Shown here in pieces: positions 1 through 10,800 of a stretch of 64,000 bases of DNA. The DNA comes from Naganishia liquefaciens (Eukaryota; Basidiomycota; Tremellomycetes; Filobasidiales; Filobasidiaceae). A program made the position numbers and the translations under genes. The stretch lies in NCBI GenBank assembly GCA_013423385.1, contig BLZA01000017.1, positions 1 to 64,000 of the forward strand. The letters are read 5' to 3'. The notes under the pieces were generated by a model. The model was not told the origin of the DNA and made no database searches. It worked only from the letters and a program-made list of their open reading frames with translations. Numbering within the stretch: position 1 is the first letter of the stretch; each line of letters starts with the position of its first letter.

Positions 1-394
1 GGACCCGGCCGAGCGCTGCTATGCGCTGATCGGCAAGTTTCTTGACTCAAAGGCCGACGATAAGATCCGGCGTGTACCCCGGAACGGTATTCCGTTCACA
101 CCTTTGGTCTTCACGGTGGGAGGGATGATGGACAAAGGTACAGTAGAAGTAATGAAGTTGTGGCAGGATACCATGCCCGCAGCAGCCTTCTCGACGCTAT
201 GTCAGCAGCTGTCCCTGATCCTGCTGAAGGCTCGGGCAAGGTCGTTTGTGTTGTAGATGAATACGGGATGGAGATAGCTTGGCACTGACGGTTTCGGGTC
301 TCGACGGAGGAGAAGTTCTGGCCTTGATAAATTAGTCTGTGAATGTATACGTTAGTTCAATGTTGGTATCTGATACACCCCTAACCCCTAACCC
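1..394 (+). mobile_element. 3' end of a non-LTR (LINE-like) retrotransposon with a telomere-like tail
   Basis: From base 2 an open frame of about 84 codons runs to a TAG at 254-256. Its segment VFTVGGMMDKGT and its end LLKARARSFVL resemble, from memory, the C-termini of basidiomycete reverse-transcriptase proteins. The rest of the protein lies left of the window. About 120 bases of untranslated sequence follow, then CCCCTAA-type repeats (376-394). A LINE whose 3' end carries telomere-like repeats recalls Cnl1 of Cryptococcus, which sits at telomeres; that link is inference. The next base already belongs to a gypsy gag region, so the LINE appears to have landed inside that element. The family call rests on a short tail only. 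It could also be another RT-bearing element. Confidence 0.42.
376..394. repeat. Telomere-like (CCCCTAA)n tract
   Basis: About two and a half copies of CCCCTAA (TTAGGGG on the other strand). It could be the self-made tail of the LINE, or a remnant of an old telomere or telomere-healing event. Its place between the LINE 3' UTR and the gypsy coding sequence favours the first reading. Confidence 0.6.
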
Positions 395-3300
395 GACGCA
401 AAGGAAACTTCTCGGTTCAAGCTCAAGACTTTGAGGCAAACCGGTTCCGCGTCATCCTTTGCCACCGAGTTCAAACGCTACACCCTATATCTAGACTGGA
501 GTGACGAAACACTCCGTCAAACTTTCTTCGACGGCTTGAAGTCTGATGTCCAAGATCGACTCCTGTCACCTCAGAAGTTCGTTTCGTTCTCCGATATCGT
601 GGACTCCGCCATCGAATGGGACAACCTTCTGTTCAATCGACGACGGTCCGCTAAGATCACCCCAACGGTCGAACTTTCCAAGCGAACCTTAGCTTCTGTT
701 CCTCGTTCCACCTCGTCTACCACCACTTCGATTCCGACGTCGTCATCAGGTCCCTGGCCCATGGATGTCGACTCCATTCAACACAAAGGTCCTCTGACCC
801 AAGACGAAAAAGACCGTCGGCGTCAGAACAATTTGTGCCTTTACTGCGGCAAAGCCGGTCACCAGGTCAAAGATTGCCGCGTTAAGTCTCAAAATATCTC
901 GAACATCAATGAACAGGGAAACGAAGAACCCCAACAGTAGATAAGGGATCTCTGCTGGGGTCAGCTTCTTCTTTCCCTCCTACCAGTCTGCCTTCATCGA
1001 GACGATTCAAGCTCACGTCCTTAGAAGCTGTAGCTCAGCTTACAACCTCAGTCACTCTGTCCTGGAAGCAAATGGCAATGCCCATTGGATCGACCGCCAT
1101 GATCGACTCTGGAGCCTCTCAAAGCTTCATCAACCTGTCCTTGGTCCGAAAACTCGGAATTCCCCTAGTGCCTCTGCGCGAACATATCGCTCTTGATGTA
1201 GCGGATGGGCGTCCAATCGATTCAGGCGCCATCACGCACAAAACCTGTCCTGCTTCCATGATTGTTGGCAAACATCATGAGGAGATCTCGTTCTTTGTTA
1301 CGAACATCGGTCACCATAGCATTATCTTAGGAACCCCTTGGCTCAAGAAGCACAATCCCCAGATTCATTGGCCCAATAGTACAATCAACTTCAACTCTGA
1401 CTTCTGTCGAGCAAGATGTACGACTCAGACTTCGCCTCTGAGGGTCGACACTCACCGACATCAGTCTATCGTTACTTCGACAGACGGCCCAAAGCAGAAC
1501 CTCAGTTCCCAGTCACAGGAGACGACCCGGCCGAAGCCGGGACGTACTCAACCTTGTTCCAGTCCACAGGAGACCTCGCAGCCGAAGCTCGAGCGTACTC
1601 AATCTCGCCACAGATCCCAGGAGACCTCGCAGCCGAAGCTCGAGCGTACTCAATCTCACCACAGATCCCAGGAGACCTCGAAGCCGAAGCTCGAGCGTAC
1701 TCAATCTCGCCACAGTTTCCCGGAGACCTCGAAGCCGAAGCCCGAGCGTACTCAGCCTTGCCATAGTCCACAGTTCCAGGAGACCCCTCAGCCAAAGCTT
1801 GGGTGTACTCATTCCCAGTCAAATCTTGTTCCGAACTCTCCGTCACCTAAGCAATTCTCGAAAGCGCAAATCGGGTCAATTGGCTTAAGATCTCTCGACT
1901 ACTTGATTAAGACTCGACAAGTGGAATCAATCATAGTTCTTGACCTGACAGAATCAGGCTTGAAGCTCCCGTCCCAGTCCGAACTGAGTCTCAGTGACAA
2001 CAAGGTTTCCGTCAACTCCATCGATACCGCCTTGAATCCTGCCGATGCCATTCCCGTCGAGTTTACAGATTACTCCGATGTCTTCAGTAAAGTCTCTACG
2101 GGCTCTCCGAAGTGGAATTGAAGGCTTTGGACGAGTATCTCAAGGAAAATCTGGCCAAAGGATCCATTCGTCCCTCTTCATCCCCAGCTGGAGCTCCGAT
2201 CCTCTTTGTTAAGAAGTCGGATGGCTCACTTCGACTCTGCGTAGACTACCGAGGGATCAACAAGATAACCATCAAGAACCGGTACCCTCTACCCCTAATC
2301 CAAGAAAACCTTGACCGCCTAAAGCACGCAAAGTACTTCAGTAAAGTCGACTTGCGCGGTGCTTATAATCTGATCCGTATTGCCGCAGGTGAAGAGTGGA
2401 AGACCGCCTTCAGGACCCGTTACGGCCTCTTTGAATACCTCGTGATGCCTTTTGGCCTAACGAATGCACCCGCATCTTTCCAACAACTCATGAATGAGGT
2501 GCTTCGAGAATTCTTGGACATTTCCGTTATCGTCTACCTTGACGATATTCTGATTTTCAGCGATACTCGAGAACAACATATCCAGCATGTAAAAGCGGTG
2601 CTTGAGAAACTTCGTCAGAATCGCCTTTGGGCCAAAGCGGAAAAGTGTCGTTTCTTCCAGTCCTCAGTCGATTTTCTTGGATACATAGTCTCAACCGATG
2701 GGATCTCCATGGATCCAGCCAAAGTCAAGACCATCATTGAATGGCAACCACCCAAGTCAGTCAAAGATATTCAGATCTTCCTCGGTTTTGCAAACTTCTA
2801 CAGGCGGTTCATCAAAAACTATTCCAAGATCACAGCCCCTCTGACCAAGCTCTTGCGTAAGGACTCCAAGTTCACATGGAACGAAGCTGCTCAAAACAGT
2901 TTTTATTCTCTCAAGAAATCGTTCACGTCCGCTCCAATTCTAACGCACTTCGATCCCGCTCGACCTATCGTCCTGGAGACCGATGCTTCCGACTTCGCCC
3001 TTGCCGGCATTATCTCGCACACCGCAGATCATGGCCGTCTTCAGCCCATAGCATACTACTCTCGAAAGTTCAATGAAGCCGAGTTGAACTATGAAATCTA
3101 CGACAAAGAGTTACTAGCTATTATTGCTTGTCTAAAAGAATGGCGAGCCTATTGTGAAGGGTCTCGCCAGAAAGTCACGATATATTCCGATCACAAAAAC
3201 CTTGAATACTTCAACACTTCCAAAGTTCTGACCCGAAGACAAGCGAGATGGATGGAATTCCTTTCGCATATCGATTTCGAAATTATCTATCGCAAAGGCT

Positions 3301-5045
3301 CTCTCATGGCAAAACCAGATGCCCTGACCAGGAGGTCAGACCTTCAAGGGGGGAGTAAAGCCTCTGAAGCGGCTCCAAAAGCGCTTCTCAAACCCGGACA
3401 ATTCAGAGTTGGCACAGAAGATGCCGAAGCCTCGCCACCGAGCTCTTTCGCTCTTGCACCTCTCGAGAATAGCCCCACCTATCCATCCTCTGTGTATAGC
3501 TCGTTGGCCTTACAAATCCTAGAAGCACAGTCCCAAGACCCTGCCTTGAAAGAGGTAATCCCGTTACTCCGGAACCTAGACACGCCGCAGACTTCAGCAC
3601 AACTCGAACTCACGAAAGGATTCACCCTCGCGGATGACGACTTACTGTACTTCAATAACAAAATATACGTACCTGACAACCAACAGGTCAAACTCGAGAT
3701 TCTTCAACAAACACATGATTCCCCGTTGGCTGGACATATGGGTCAAGCCAAGACTCACGCTCTGGTATTCCGATATTACGTTTGGCCTGGCATGAGGGCC
3801 TTCATCAATACTTATGTTCAAGGCTGTCAAACATGTCAGCGCAACAAAACTCCGCGTCATAAACCAGTTGGACTATTACAACCCCTGCCGATTCCTAATG
3901 GCCCTTGGCAATCTATCTCTATGGATGCCATTGTCAAATTACCTGTCTCTGAATGCTTCGATTGCATCATGGTGATCGTAGACCGTTTTACCAAGATGGC
4001 CCATTTCTTACCATTTAAGGAAGATGGGTTCGATTCTGAACAACTTGCCAAGATGATTCGATTCATCTTCCGCCTCCACGGAGTTCCCAAGGACATTGTC
4101 TCCGACCGTGGTCCTATCTTCACATCCAAGTTTTGGAGAGCCTTCGCCACAGGGCTCAACATCAAGCTCAACTTCAGCACTGCGTACCACCCTCAATCAG
4201 ACGGCCAAATGGAAAGAGTCAATCAAGTCTTACAGCAATATATCAGAATGTATGCAAATTACAGCCAAGACAACTGGGCAGACCTGTTGGACAAGGCGGA
4301 ATTCACATACAATAACTCTGAACATGCCTCAACCAAAATGACTCCTTTCTTCGCTAACTTCGGGTATCATCCCTTGGACCCTTCTACACCCGTCGAACCA
4401 AATCCAAATCCTCTAGCTCCCCATCACCTTGAAACTCTAGCCAAACTGCGAGAACAGCTTTGTGAAAACATCACGAAAGCTCAGGCGGATTATTCGAAAT
4501 ACTATAACCGCAAAGTGAAGCCTCACCTTCATCTTGACGACGAGCCTCTTTACTCTGTAGGCGACAAAGTCTGGCTGAACGCCAAAGATTACCCCAGCTC
4601 GCGACCTTCTGCAAAGCTTGATCACAAGCTCTTAGGACCCTTCAAAGTAATCGAAAAGATCTCCGACCTCGTGTATCGCCTGGACCTACCGCCGACTATG
4701 GAGATCAATAACTCTTTCCATATCTCTCGCCTTGAGCCTTTCAAAGAAGGTCATCCCGATCAGCCGCAACAGGAGATGCCTCCGATCTTTGTGGAAGGTG
4801 AACGAGTTTACATTCCGGAAAAAATTCTTGACGGTGGATTCGAGGACTCCTCTGGCGGATACGTTTACCTTGTCCATTGGGAAGGCTATCCCGACTCCGA
4901 AGATACATGGGAGCCGTATGAAGAACTCAAACATCTCAAGATTTTCAAGAAGTTTCAATCTCAGAATAAACATCGTCCCGAAATGTTCCCTCCGAAGTCA
5001 AAGAAGTAATATCAAAGGTTTACGGCTCAGAGGACTTCGCCTTAA

Positions 5046-5055
5046 ACAGGGGGGT
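5046..5055 (+). other. Polypurine tract of the chromovirus
   Basis: A short purine run (AACAGGGGGG) directly before the LTR start, in the usual place for the plus-strand primer of LTR retrotransposons. Confidence 0.6.
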
Positions 5056-5057
5056 GC

Positions 5058-5458
5058 TGTCATGAATGAGACTGGTGATAGTCAGCTGACCGATGCCAAT
5101 CGGCTTACGCGGTTCAGCCGCCAAGTCCGTGGTCAGCTGACACCGATCATGTCTGCCATCACCTGATCGATCAAACACAATTTGCAATTCCTGCGCGCCG
5201 CGCATCGTACGACTTTTCGACAAGCGATCGAGCACGGTGCGCCCCTAGTAACCGATGAATATATATAGCGAGCCTTTAGACTCGATTCCCCTCGTTGTAA
5301 TCTGCTTTGCTCTTCAGAGCAAGTTCGTAGGTCAACTGCTATAGTCACGTGATTCTGATTATAGCCCAGTGGTTCAAACCCACGTCCAGTCTTCAGCTTC
5401 GTCATCAGTCCTGTCCCGTCTTGGAAGTCCTTGTCCCATCCAACACCCGTCTGTGACA
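5058..5458 (+). repeat. 3' LTR of the Ty3/gypsy chromovirus
   Basis: About 401 bp, bounded by the inverted ends TGTCA and TGACA. It contains a TATA-like stretch (ATATATATAG near 5260). The same sequence recurs, diverged and inverted, as a solo LTR at 54572-54982, which confirms the borders. No 5' LTR is in the window, so the age cannot be read from LTR divergence here. Confidence 0.85.
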
Positions 5459-7255
5459 GATGAGGCTTAGATATCCGTGAGCAACAATGGTGCGTTTACT
5501 GTCGGGAAGGTCCTGCATACGTTTCATCCTACATATGAAGAGGGAATTAGCTCTACTCTCCCTCTAGATTACATAAAATGATGCACCACAACTGTGCCTG
5601 GGGGAAAATCGAGTTCTCCAGGGCTTCGGGAGGGTCCAAATCTCGCGCGAGCCAGAACTGACCAGCCGAAGCGGGGAATCCAGCACGTACAAGCATAGTC
5701 TCTCGGGGTAGGGTAGTTAGATAGTGCTTCCCCATGGAAGACATATCCCATCGTCCGCCTCTTCTGATATTCGTCTCACTTGCGCCTCCGAGATCCGCCA
5801 TTCTGGCACCTGAGCCCCGGAAGATGTGAGTCACCTTCTTAGAATGTTGTCGGACTCCTGCATCCTCGAGGAGGCTCTTGGTCGCTTTCGCATGTGCATC
5901 CGATGACAGCGGGGACTTCCCGTCTTTCCCTTTCCCGGGGAAAAGCCACAACGGATACCATTGCTCAGGATCATCCATTCGTGCAAAACTGTCCATATGA
6001 GGGCCAAACGTCTCTCCACTCAATTTAAATCTGTTTCACGCGTATTTGAATAGCAGATGGATTTAGACGCAACACTGGATCTCTCTTAGAGCGACTAACC
6101 TATAGAATAGCCACATGGTCATTGCGCCTATGGGACACACATCCCAAGCCTTATTTCGCATAGCTCCTATGTACTGTGTATCGCCTTTCTGATTAGATTT
6201 TCCGTCGAGCAGCAAAATGACCATAATGTCCAAGGCGGTTGGTATCTCGCGGTGGTCCATTGGGAGGTGCTGCACATCCGGCAGTTGTATACCTCTCGCA
6301 TCTTCCCCTCTGAGCAAACCGTAATGCGACAAGGCGGCCATTGTGCAGTCACGCAGCCCTTGTGGGGTATTCTTGACCAGTCCGGCATTCAGAATACTTG
6401 ATAGCTGCTCCACCTTGTGATGGCCGTCAAGAATTGAATCTATAGTCAACATTTAGCAGACGGATCAGTCTCGTCTGGCTAACGCGAAATAGATTGATAT
6501 AGTGATTCTATGGAAGCAATTGGATACCTTTGCAGCGATCAGCGAAAGAGCTCTTCTTTCTTGCCGCGTTTGTTGGACTCAATGTCGCCATCATTGCGAT
6601 GATTGAGGGGAATCTGCGGGGACTGTGAATGACCTTGCCCGTTGCAGCAATCTGTTGCTTTTGCAGAAAACTAGAGCACAGAGATATTGCTCCAGCGTTT
6701 TCCAGCCTACAGTACGCACTTCTCCAGTTATTGAGGACGCCATTCCCTCTTCCGTGGATCTTTCCCCAACCTTTCCTGTGGCCCTTCCTATTCCCCGTTC
6801 CTTGTACGGCCGGCCGACCACTCTTTCTTGGAAAAAGACGGCCACCCGCTGACCTGTCACAAATGTTCTACGAGAGCAAGCTCACATATATTTAGCATTG
6901 TGATCTTATCAGTCTAGCTAAACAACTATCGAAATCACCTGCTCATTTCCTCCGCAGCCCTTTCTTCCTCCGGCAGCTGGTCGAGCGGCGTCTTCTTGGC
7001 CTTCTCGACCGCCCACTGCAAGGCTCATTGCTTATACTCCTTCATCGGGCCCGCGTATGTCGCCTTGGTAGCTTTAGGCATTGATTCTTGATGATCGCCG
7101 TGAATTTCCTTCAGAATCTCGTCGACTTGCATATCGTTTTCATCTAAATTTTCGTCGCCTTCTTGGACGAGCTGAGTCGGACGGGTCATCTGATGATACC
7201 CAGCCATGGCGAGTGGTTCGACCTTGAGCTTGCAACGAGCGAGATTACGATGCAA
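5459..7255 (-). pseudogene. Crypton-type tyrosine recombinase (DNA transposon), decayed
   Basis: Spliced minus-strand pieces give a tyrosine-recombinase protein of the Crypton/Ndc10-like group. Exons I infer: 7255-6939, 6867-6528, 6439-6100, 6030-5553, with introns of 69-88 nt and consistent GT-AG ends. The order is a core-binding start (KATYAGPMKEY), a middle helix region (VGWKTLEQYLCAL), the first catalytic Arg (SHYGLLRGED), then H-x-x-R (THIFRGSGARMAD), a GGRW box and the tyrosine (GKHYLTTLPRE). Damage: an in-frame TGA at 7027-7025 and one frame change in the second exon near 6.66 kb. After 5553 the minus strand stays open to 5459, where the chromovirus LTR begins, so the 3' part of the gene was probably cut by that insertion. 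Cryptons move by tyrosine recombination rather than a DDE transposase. The start codon is uncertain (7255 or 7207). A domesticated Ndc10-like host gene is a less likely alternative. Confidence 0.72.
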
Positions 7256-7498
7256 TATGCTTTCACAGTAGATTCACACAATCGGGCTGATCATTGTAAT
7301 TGGTTGACAAGCGTAGAAACCCCTCATAGCGCCCCAAACATTGAATCACATGAGAGCAACGGACCTCCGATGCAGCCCGCCGCGGGAAAAAAAACTTTGG
7401 GGGTCTGCAAAAAAAAAACTCCTCAAGCGCGCTATCCGGACTACACATAGGGATTCGCGGCCGGAGACCATTGTGTAAGACAATTTATAGTTATTTAC
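7256..7498. other. Spacer between the Crypton relic and the solo LTR-like repeat
   Basis: No gene seen. Two A-runs (7387-7395 and 7410-7418) interrupt a GC-rich stretch. The segment may include the Crypton 5' end, but I see no terminal repeat. Confidence 0.4.
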
Positions 7499-7846
7499 TG
7501 TAGAAATCCATTCTATTGAATCACGCTTTGCCACTCAAACTAGAAGTGTTCCTGGCTTAGCATTGCTTCTCCTTTACAACTCGTCTTGCCAGTCTCGCTA
7601 GTTGTAGGTAACTTTACCACACGATCATTGTTCCCTTGAACCCGTAAGCCCCACTATTGTGAACCCTTCAGTAGCTCCACTCTATCACTTGTCGTTGTCT
7701 CAGTTCTGACACCGAAGCAGAAGATCGTCGAACGTGCCAGTTTCTCCGGATATTCGGAGAGTAGCCGGACTGAGCCGATTTCATGATCGGTCATCGCGTC
7801 GTTTTCCAAGGCCGTTAGTTGGCGCCCCGTACTGAGGAGCTTTACA
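7499..7846 (+). repeat. Solo-LTR-like dispersed repeat, family B, copy 1
   Basis: About 348 bp beginning TGTAGAAA and ending TTTACA, so with the TG...CA ends usual for LTRs. A clearly related copy in the same orientation lies at 53930-54274, and similarity stops at both borders. The family differs from the chromovirus LTR. No good target-site duplication is visible and no internal region adjoins it, so solo LTR is an inference; a short non-autonomous element is possible. Confidence 0.65.
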
Positions 7847-10800
7847 CCCACTTGGGTGCAAGGGTTACCTCGCGAAACCTCTCGAGGAAGAGCAATTCGA
7901 CATATTCTCTCTTGAACGTTTGGGCGTCCCTGAGTAAATTGAGGGAAGCGCGATCGCGCTAAAAACGCGTATCGAATTTAACAAAACATCGAATAGTCGG
8001 CCCTGGCTTGACGGTCTTTTTTTCCTCGACACTTCAAGCAATTTTGTTATTTCATATTGTTCCGGCCAACCATTCATCAACTTTACCTCTCAACTTGTGT
8101 TTTTGCGGAAGGGTCTTTAATTTTGGGATTCTTTCTGTTCTCGACTTCCATGAGGCAATGCTACTGTAAGGCGTCGAGATGACGTCTTCTTTGTGCGAAG
8201 AATATCGTAGGGAGACACGTAGGGAGACACCGCTGTACCTGTCTGCTACTTCACTGATTCACCGTCTCAGAGGTGCAACGGTTCAGCTGTTCAGTAATTC
8301 AACGATTGAGTGCATCGAAAGTCACCGCTTTGAGGATTCGTGTTCGAATGTCTGGATAAACACTCGTTTCTCAATGCTGGGTTGACCAGCAGCTGATCAG
8401 AGGTCTTTGTGGGCAGATAACTACATTTCGTCTTGTAAAGTAGCTAGATCTCCTTTTTCAGGTCTGTATTCATGAGAGAACCTTTAGACGCAAGACGGCC
8501 TTAGGATGAGCTACTCTTGGCTATCCGTTTAGAAACTGACAATAGCAGGATTGCTTTGAATACCGACGTTTGCAACTCCTTCTTCAACGACATCCTTTGA
8601 TTGAGCCAAAAACAAGGTTAGCTGCTAGCGAGAGGAATCTCAAGACATTCGCAAGACCACATTCGAACACATGGTCGAAATCTCCGAAGCTTGATATCTT
8701 GGCGAAGTCGAAAAAAACCTTTGTGCCACTCTCCATCACTTAGAGCAGAATCTTTTTTTTCTGCCAATGCCGCAAGATAGTTAAATGCTTTCTTGTTGCA
8801 TTCCTACTGCGTCTTTAGATTCCATCGGTAGAGTCACATGACAGGTAGTACTAGAAAAGTGTCTTGACGGCTACAAGTGACTGTGAATATTCACCAATGT
8901 TGCTTGCTCTAATTCTATCAATTTCATAAGGGCACTATCCCACATCTTTTGTATGCCGATATTGAGCGGACTAGCGCCTATCATTTACCTATTTCTTCCC
9001 AATTAGTCGCTCAGAGTGTCGGTAATCAACGACTTTGAACAACACGTCACTGTTAAAGGCTACGTAAATTCTTTGCGCCTCAAACGCGCTTTTGGCGAAC
9101 GACCTGCCTGTCAAGGTACCATCTCACTATGCTCGATTCATCTTGCAGCAACATATATTTTGATTCTCTTAGGTGAGTTCTTTATTAGCTAGAAGTGATT
9201 TTGGAGATTCATCAAACATTTCTGCTCTGATTCTTTTACAGAGCGCCATCGGATAGGCCGTGGTTTGATGGGGATATTCGAAGGAGCACTAGTGTGAACA
9301 TACATGAGTTCTGCCTGCAACGCATTGTATGTAGCGCATTGACTTCTGATGCAACTGACAAATAACTCAGCATCTGTCAGACGAAATGACATAAGAAATA
9401 ACATGGCGATTCAGTTCTAGCTTTTCGCATCAGCGAAGCTCTCAAGCTGACACACCAAGATGACAGATGACATAGATTTGCAGGCCCTTCGATGCCCGGC
9501 GGGGTTGACAGACTGAGGCATGTATCGGAACTTTCTCTTTGTCTTTCATGAATAAGAACCACAGACTCTGGGCCCCAGAACAATCTTTGAGGAACCGCCA
9601 AGTCCAGAGCCGTTCGTTGGCAAGAAAAATTGTGTATATCCCGGAAGACGCACTGGACAAATTCGCATGAGAATCCGGATGGCCCGGCACGAAACTGAGA
9701 TTTTGTATAGTACCAAGCTTTACTAGTCGATCCTTGCGTCAATATTCACAGAGTTCAAGCGACGTTGCCGTGTCGTTCACTAGCCATTTGATGATTAGAC
9801 TGCAAGTCATGCGAAGCTCAAATTGATGATTGCTCAAAGTGTGATTTGAAGACGCTCAATCAGAATTGCAGGAAAGCAAGCGATACAAATAAAGGTCTGG
9901 AGAGTATATGGCCGGCGTTGGCAGGATGACGCTTTTCAGTATATTGCCTCGTCCAGGCAGGAAACTCTGGCGAAAAACTACAAATGTATTTTCAGCTGTG
10001 GCAAACATAGAAGCGTAATTCAGGCCGAGGCGAATATCTAAAACTCACAGTATCAGAGCAGAAATGTACAATACGTCAGGTCTTTCGTACAATGTGGAGA
10101 TCTGACGCAGAAGGCTTTATGGATTCGGCTGCAAATTAAATAGAGCATAGTAAGATGTCGCTTGCGAACTTGATGTGACGTTTTAGCAGTGACTCGATAT
10201 AACAAGTCGTCCATTTCTGACAGAAACAGTTTTGTGAAGTCGACCTTCGATATAGCCTGGTCAAATAAAGCACAAGTAGCATTAACCATCGCGACTCTGA
10301 CTTGACTTACTGAAGTTGTATTCCTAACTCGTTCTCTTGCGATTCAAAATTGAACGTCTCACAGGTCGTACCGGTTTCGCAAGCTGTTGGAATTGCTCCG
10401 ATCAGCTGGAAAGACAGGTCGTCAAGATTCGGAGATCAAAAGCTCTCGGTGGAATGCACGTTGATTCAGACTTGCTCAAAAGGGGTGAGCAGATTGATGT
10501 TATCATCTTTTTATTACTCCCAGCTTGACTGGGGATGATAGGACCAAATTTTGTTGACATAGCCATCTGAGCAATGTCATCTACCGGGTTTTGTCATTTT
10601 TTTTCCTGCCAGGAAGTTCAGCGCGCTTTCATCTTGCCCATCATCCCGGAGATGATAGCCGAAAAGGATGCCGAGATCAGAGGCCGAGATGACGCCGAGT
10701 CGAAACCCTTCAAGCATCCATCTATTAGAACTCGAGTGAATACCTTTGTGAGTGTTGCGTAATCGTCCGAAGAGCATTGTGCATCGCGCTCGATACAGTG

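Larger units (their letters stand above)
395..5458 (+). mobile_element. Ty3/gypsy chromovirus (LTR retrotransposon), 5' end outside or missing
   Basis: Parts in order: the latter part of gag with a CCHC zinc knuckle (CLYCGKAGHQVKDC, near 835-876); an aspartic protease with the DSGAS motif (near 1105); a 17-residue tandem repeat (1517-1821); reverse transcriptase with YLDDIL (near 2535); RNase H; an integrase with an HHCC-type zinc finger and DDE core (about 3.7-4.4 kb); a C-terminal chromodomain (YLVHWEGYPDSEDTWEP, near 4.87 kb); a polypurine tract; and one LTR. The chromodomain places it in the chromoviruses, in which this domain directs integration to heterochromatin-like sites. As it stands the copy is broken: the 5' LTR and gag start are absent from the window and the coding part is interrupted about twice. 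The pol region is otherwise long and well kept, so insertion is probably fairly recent. Confidence 0.93.

Noticed and set aside
1416-1846. Extra frames on both strands over the tandem repeat of the chromovirus
   Set aside because: A 51-bp repeat keeps all frames open together; these are shadows of the element's own coding sequence.
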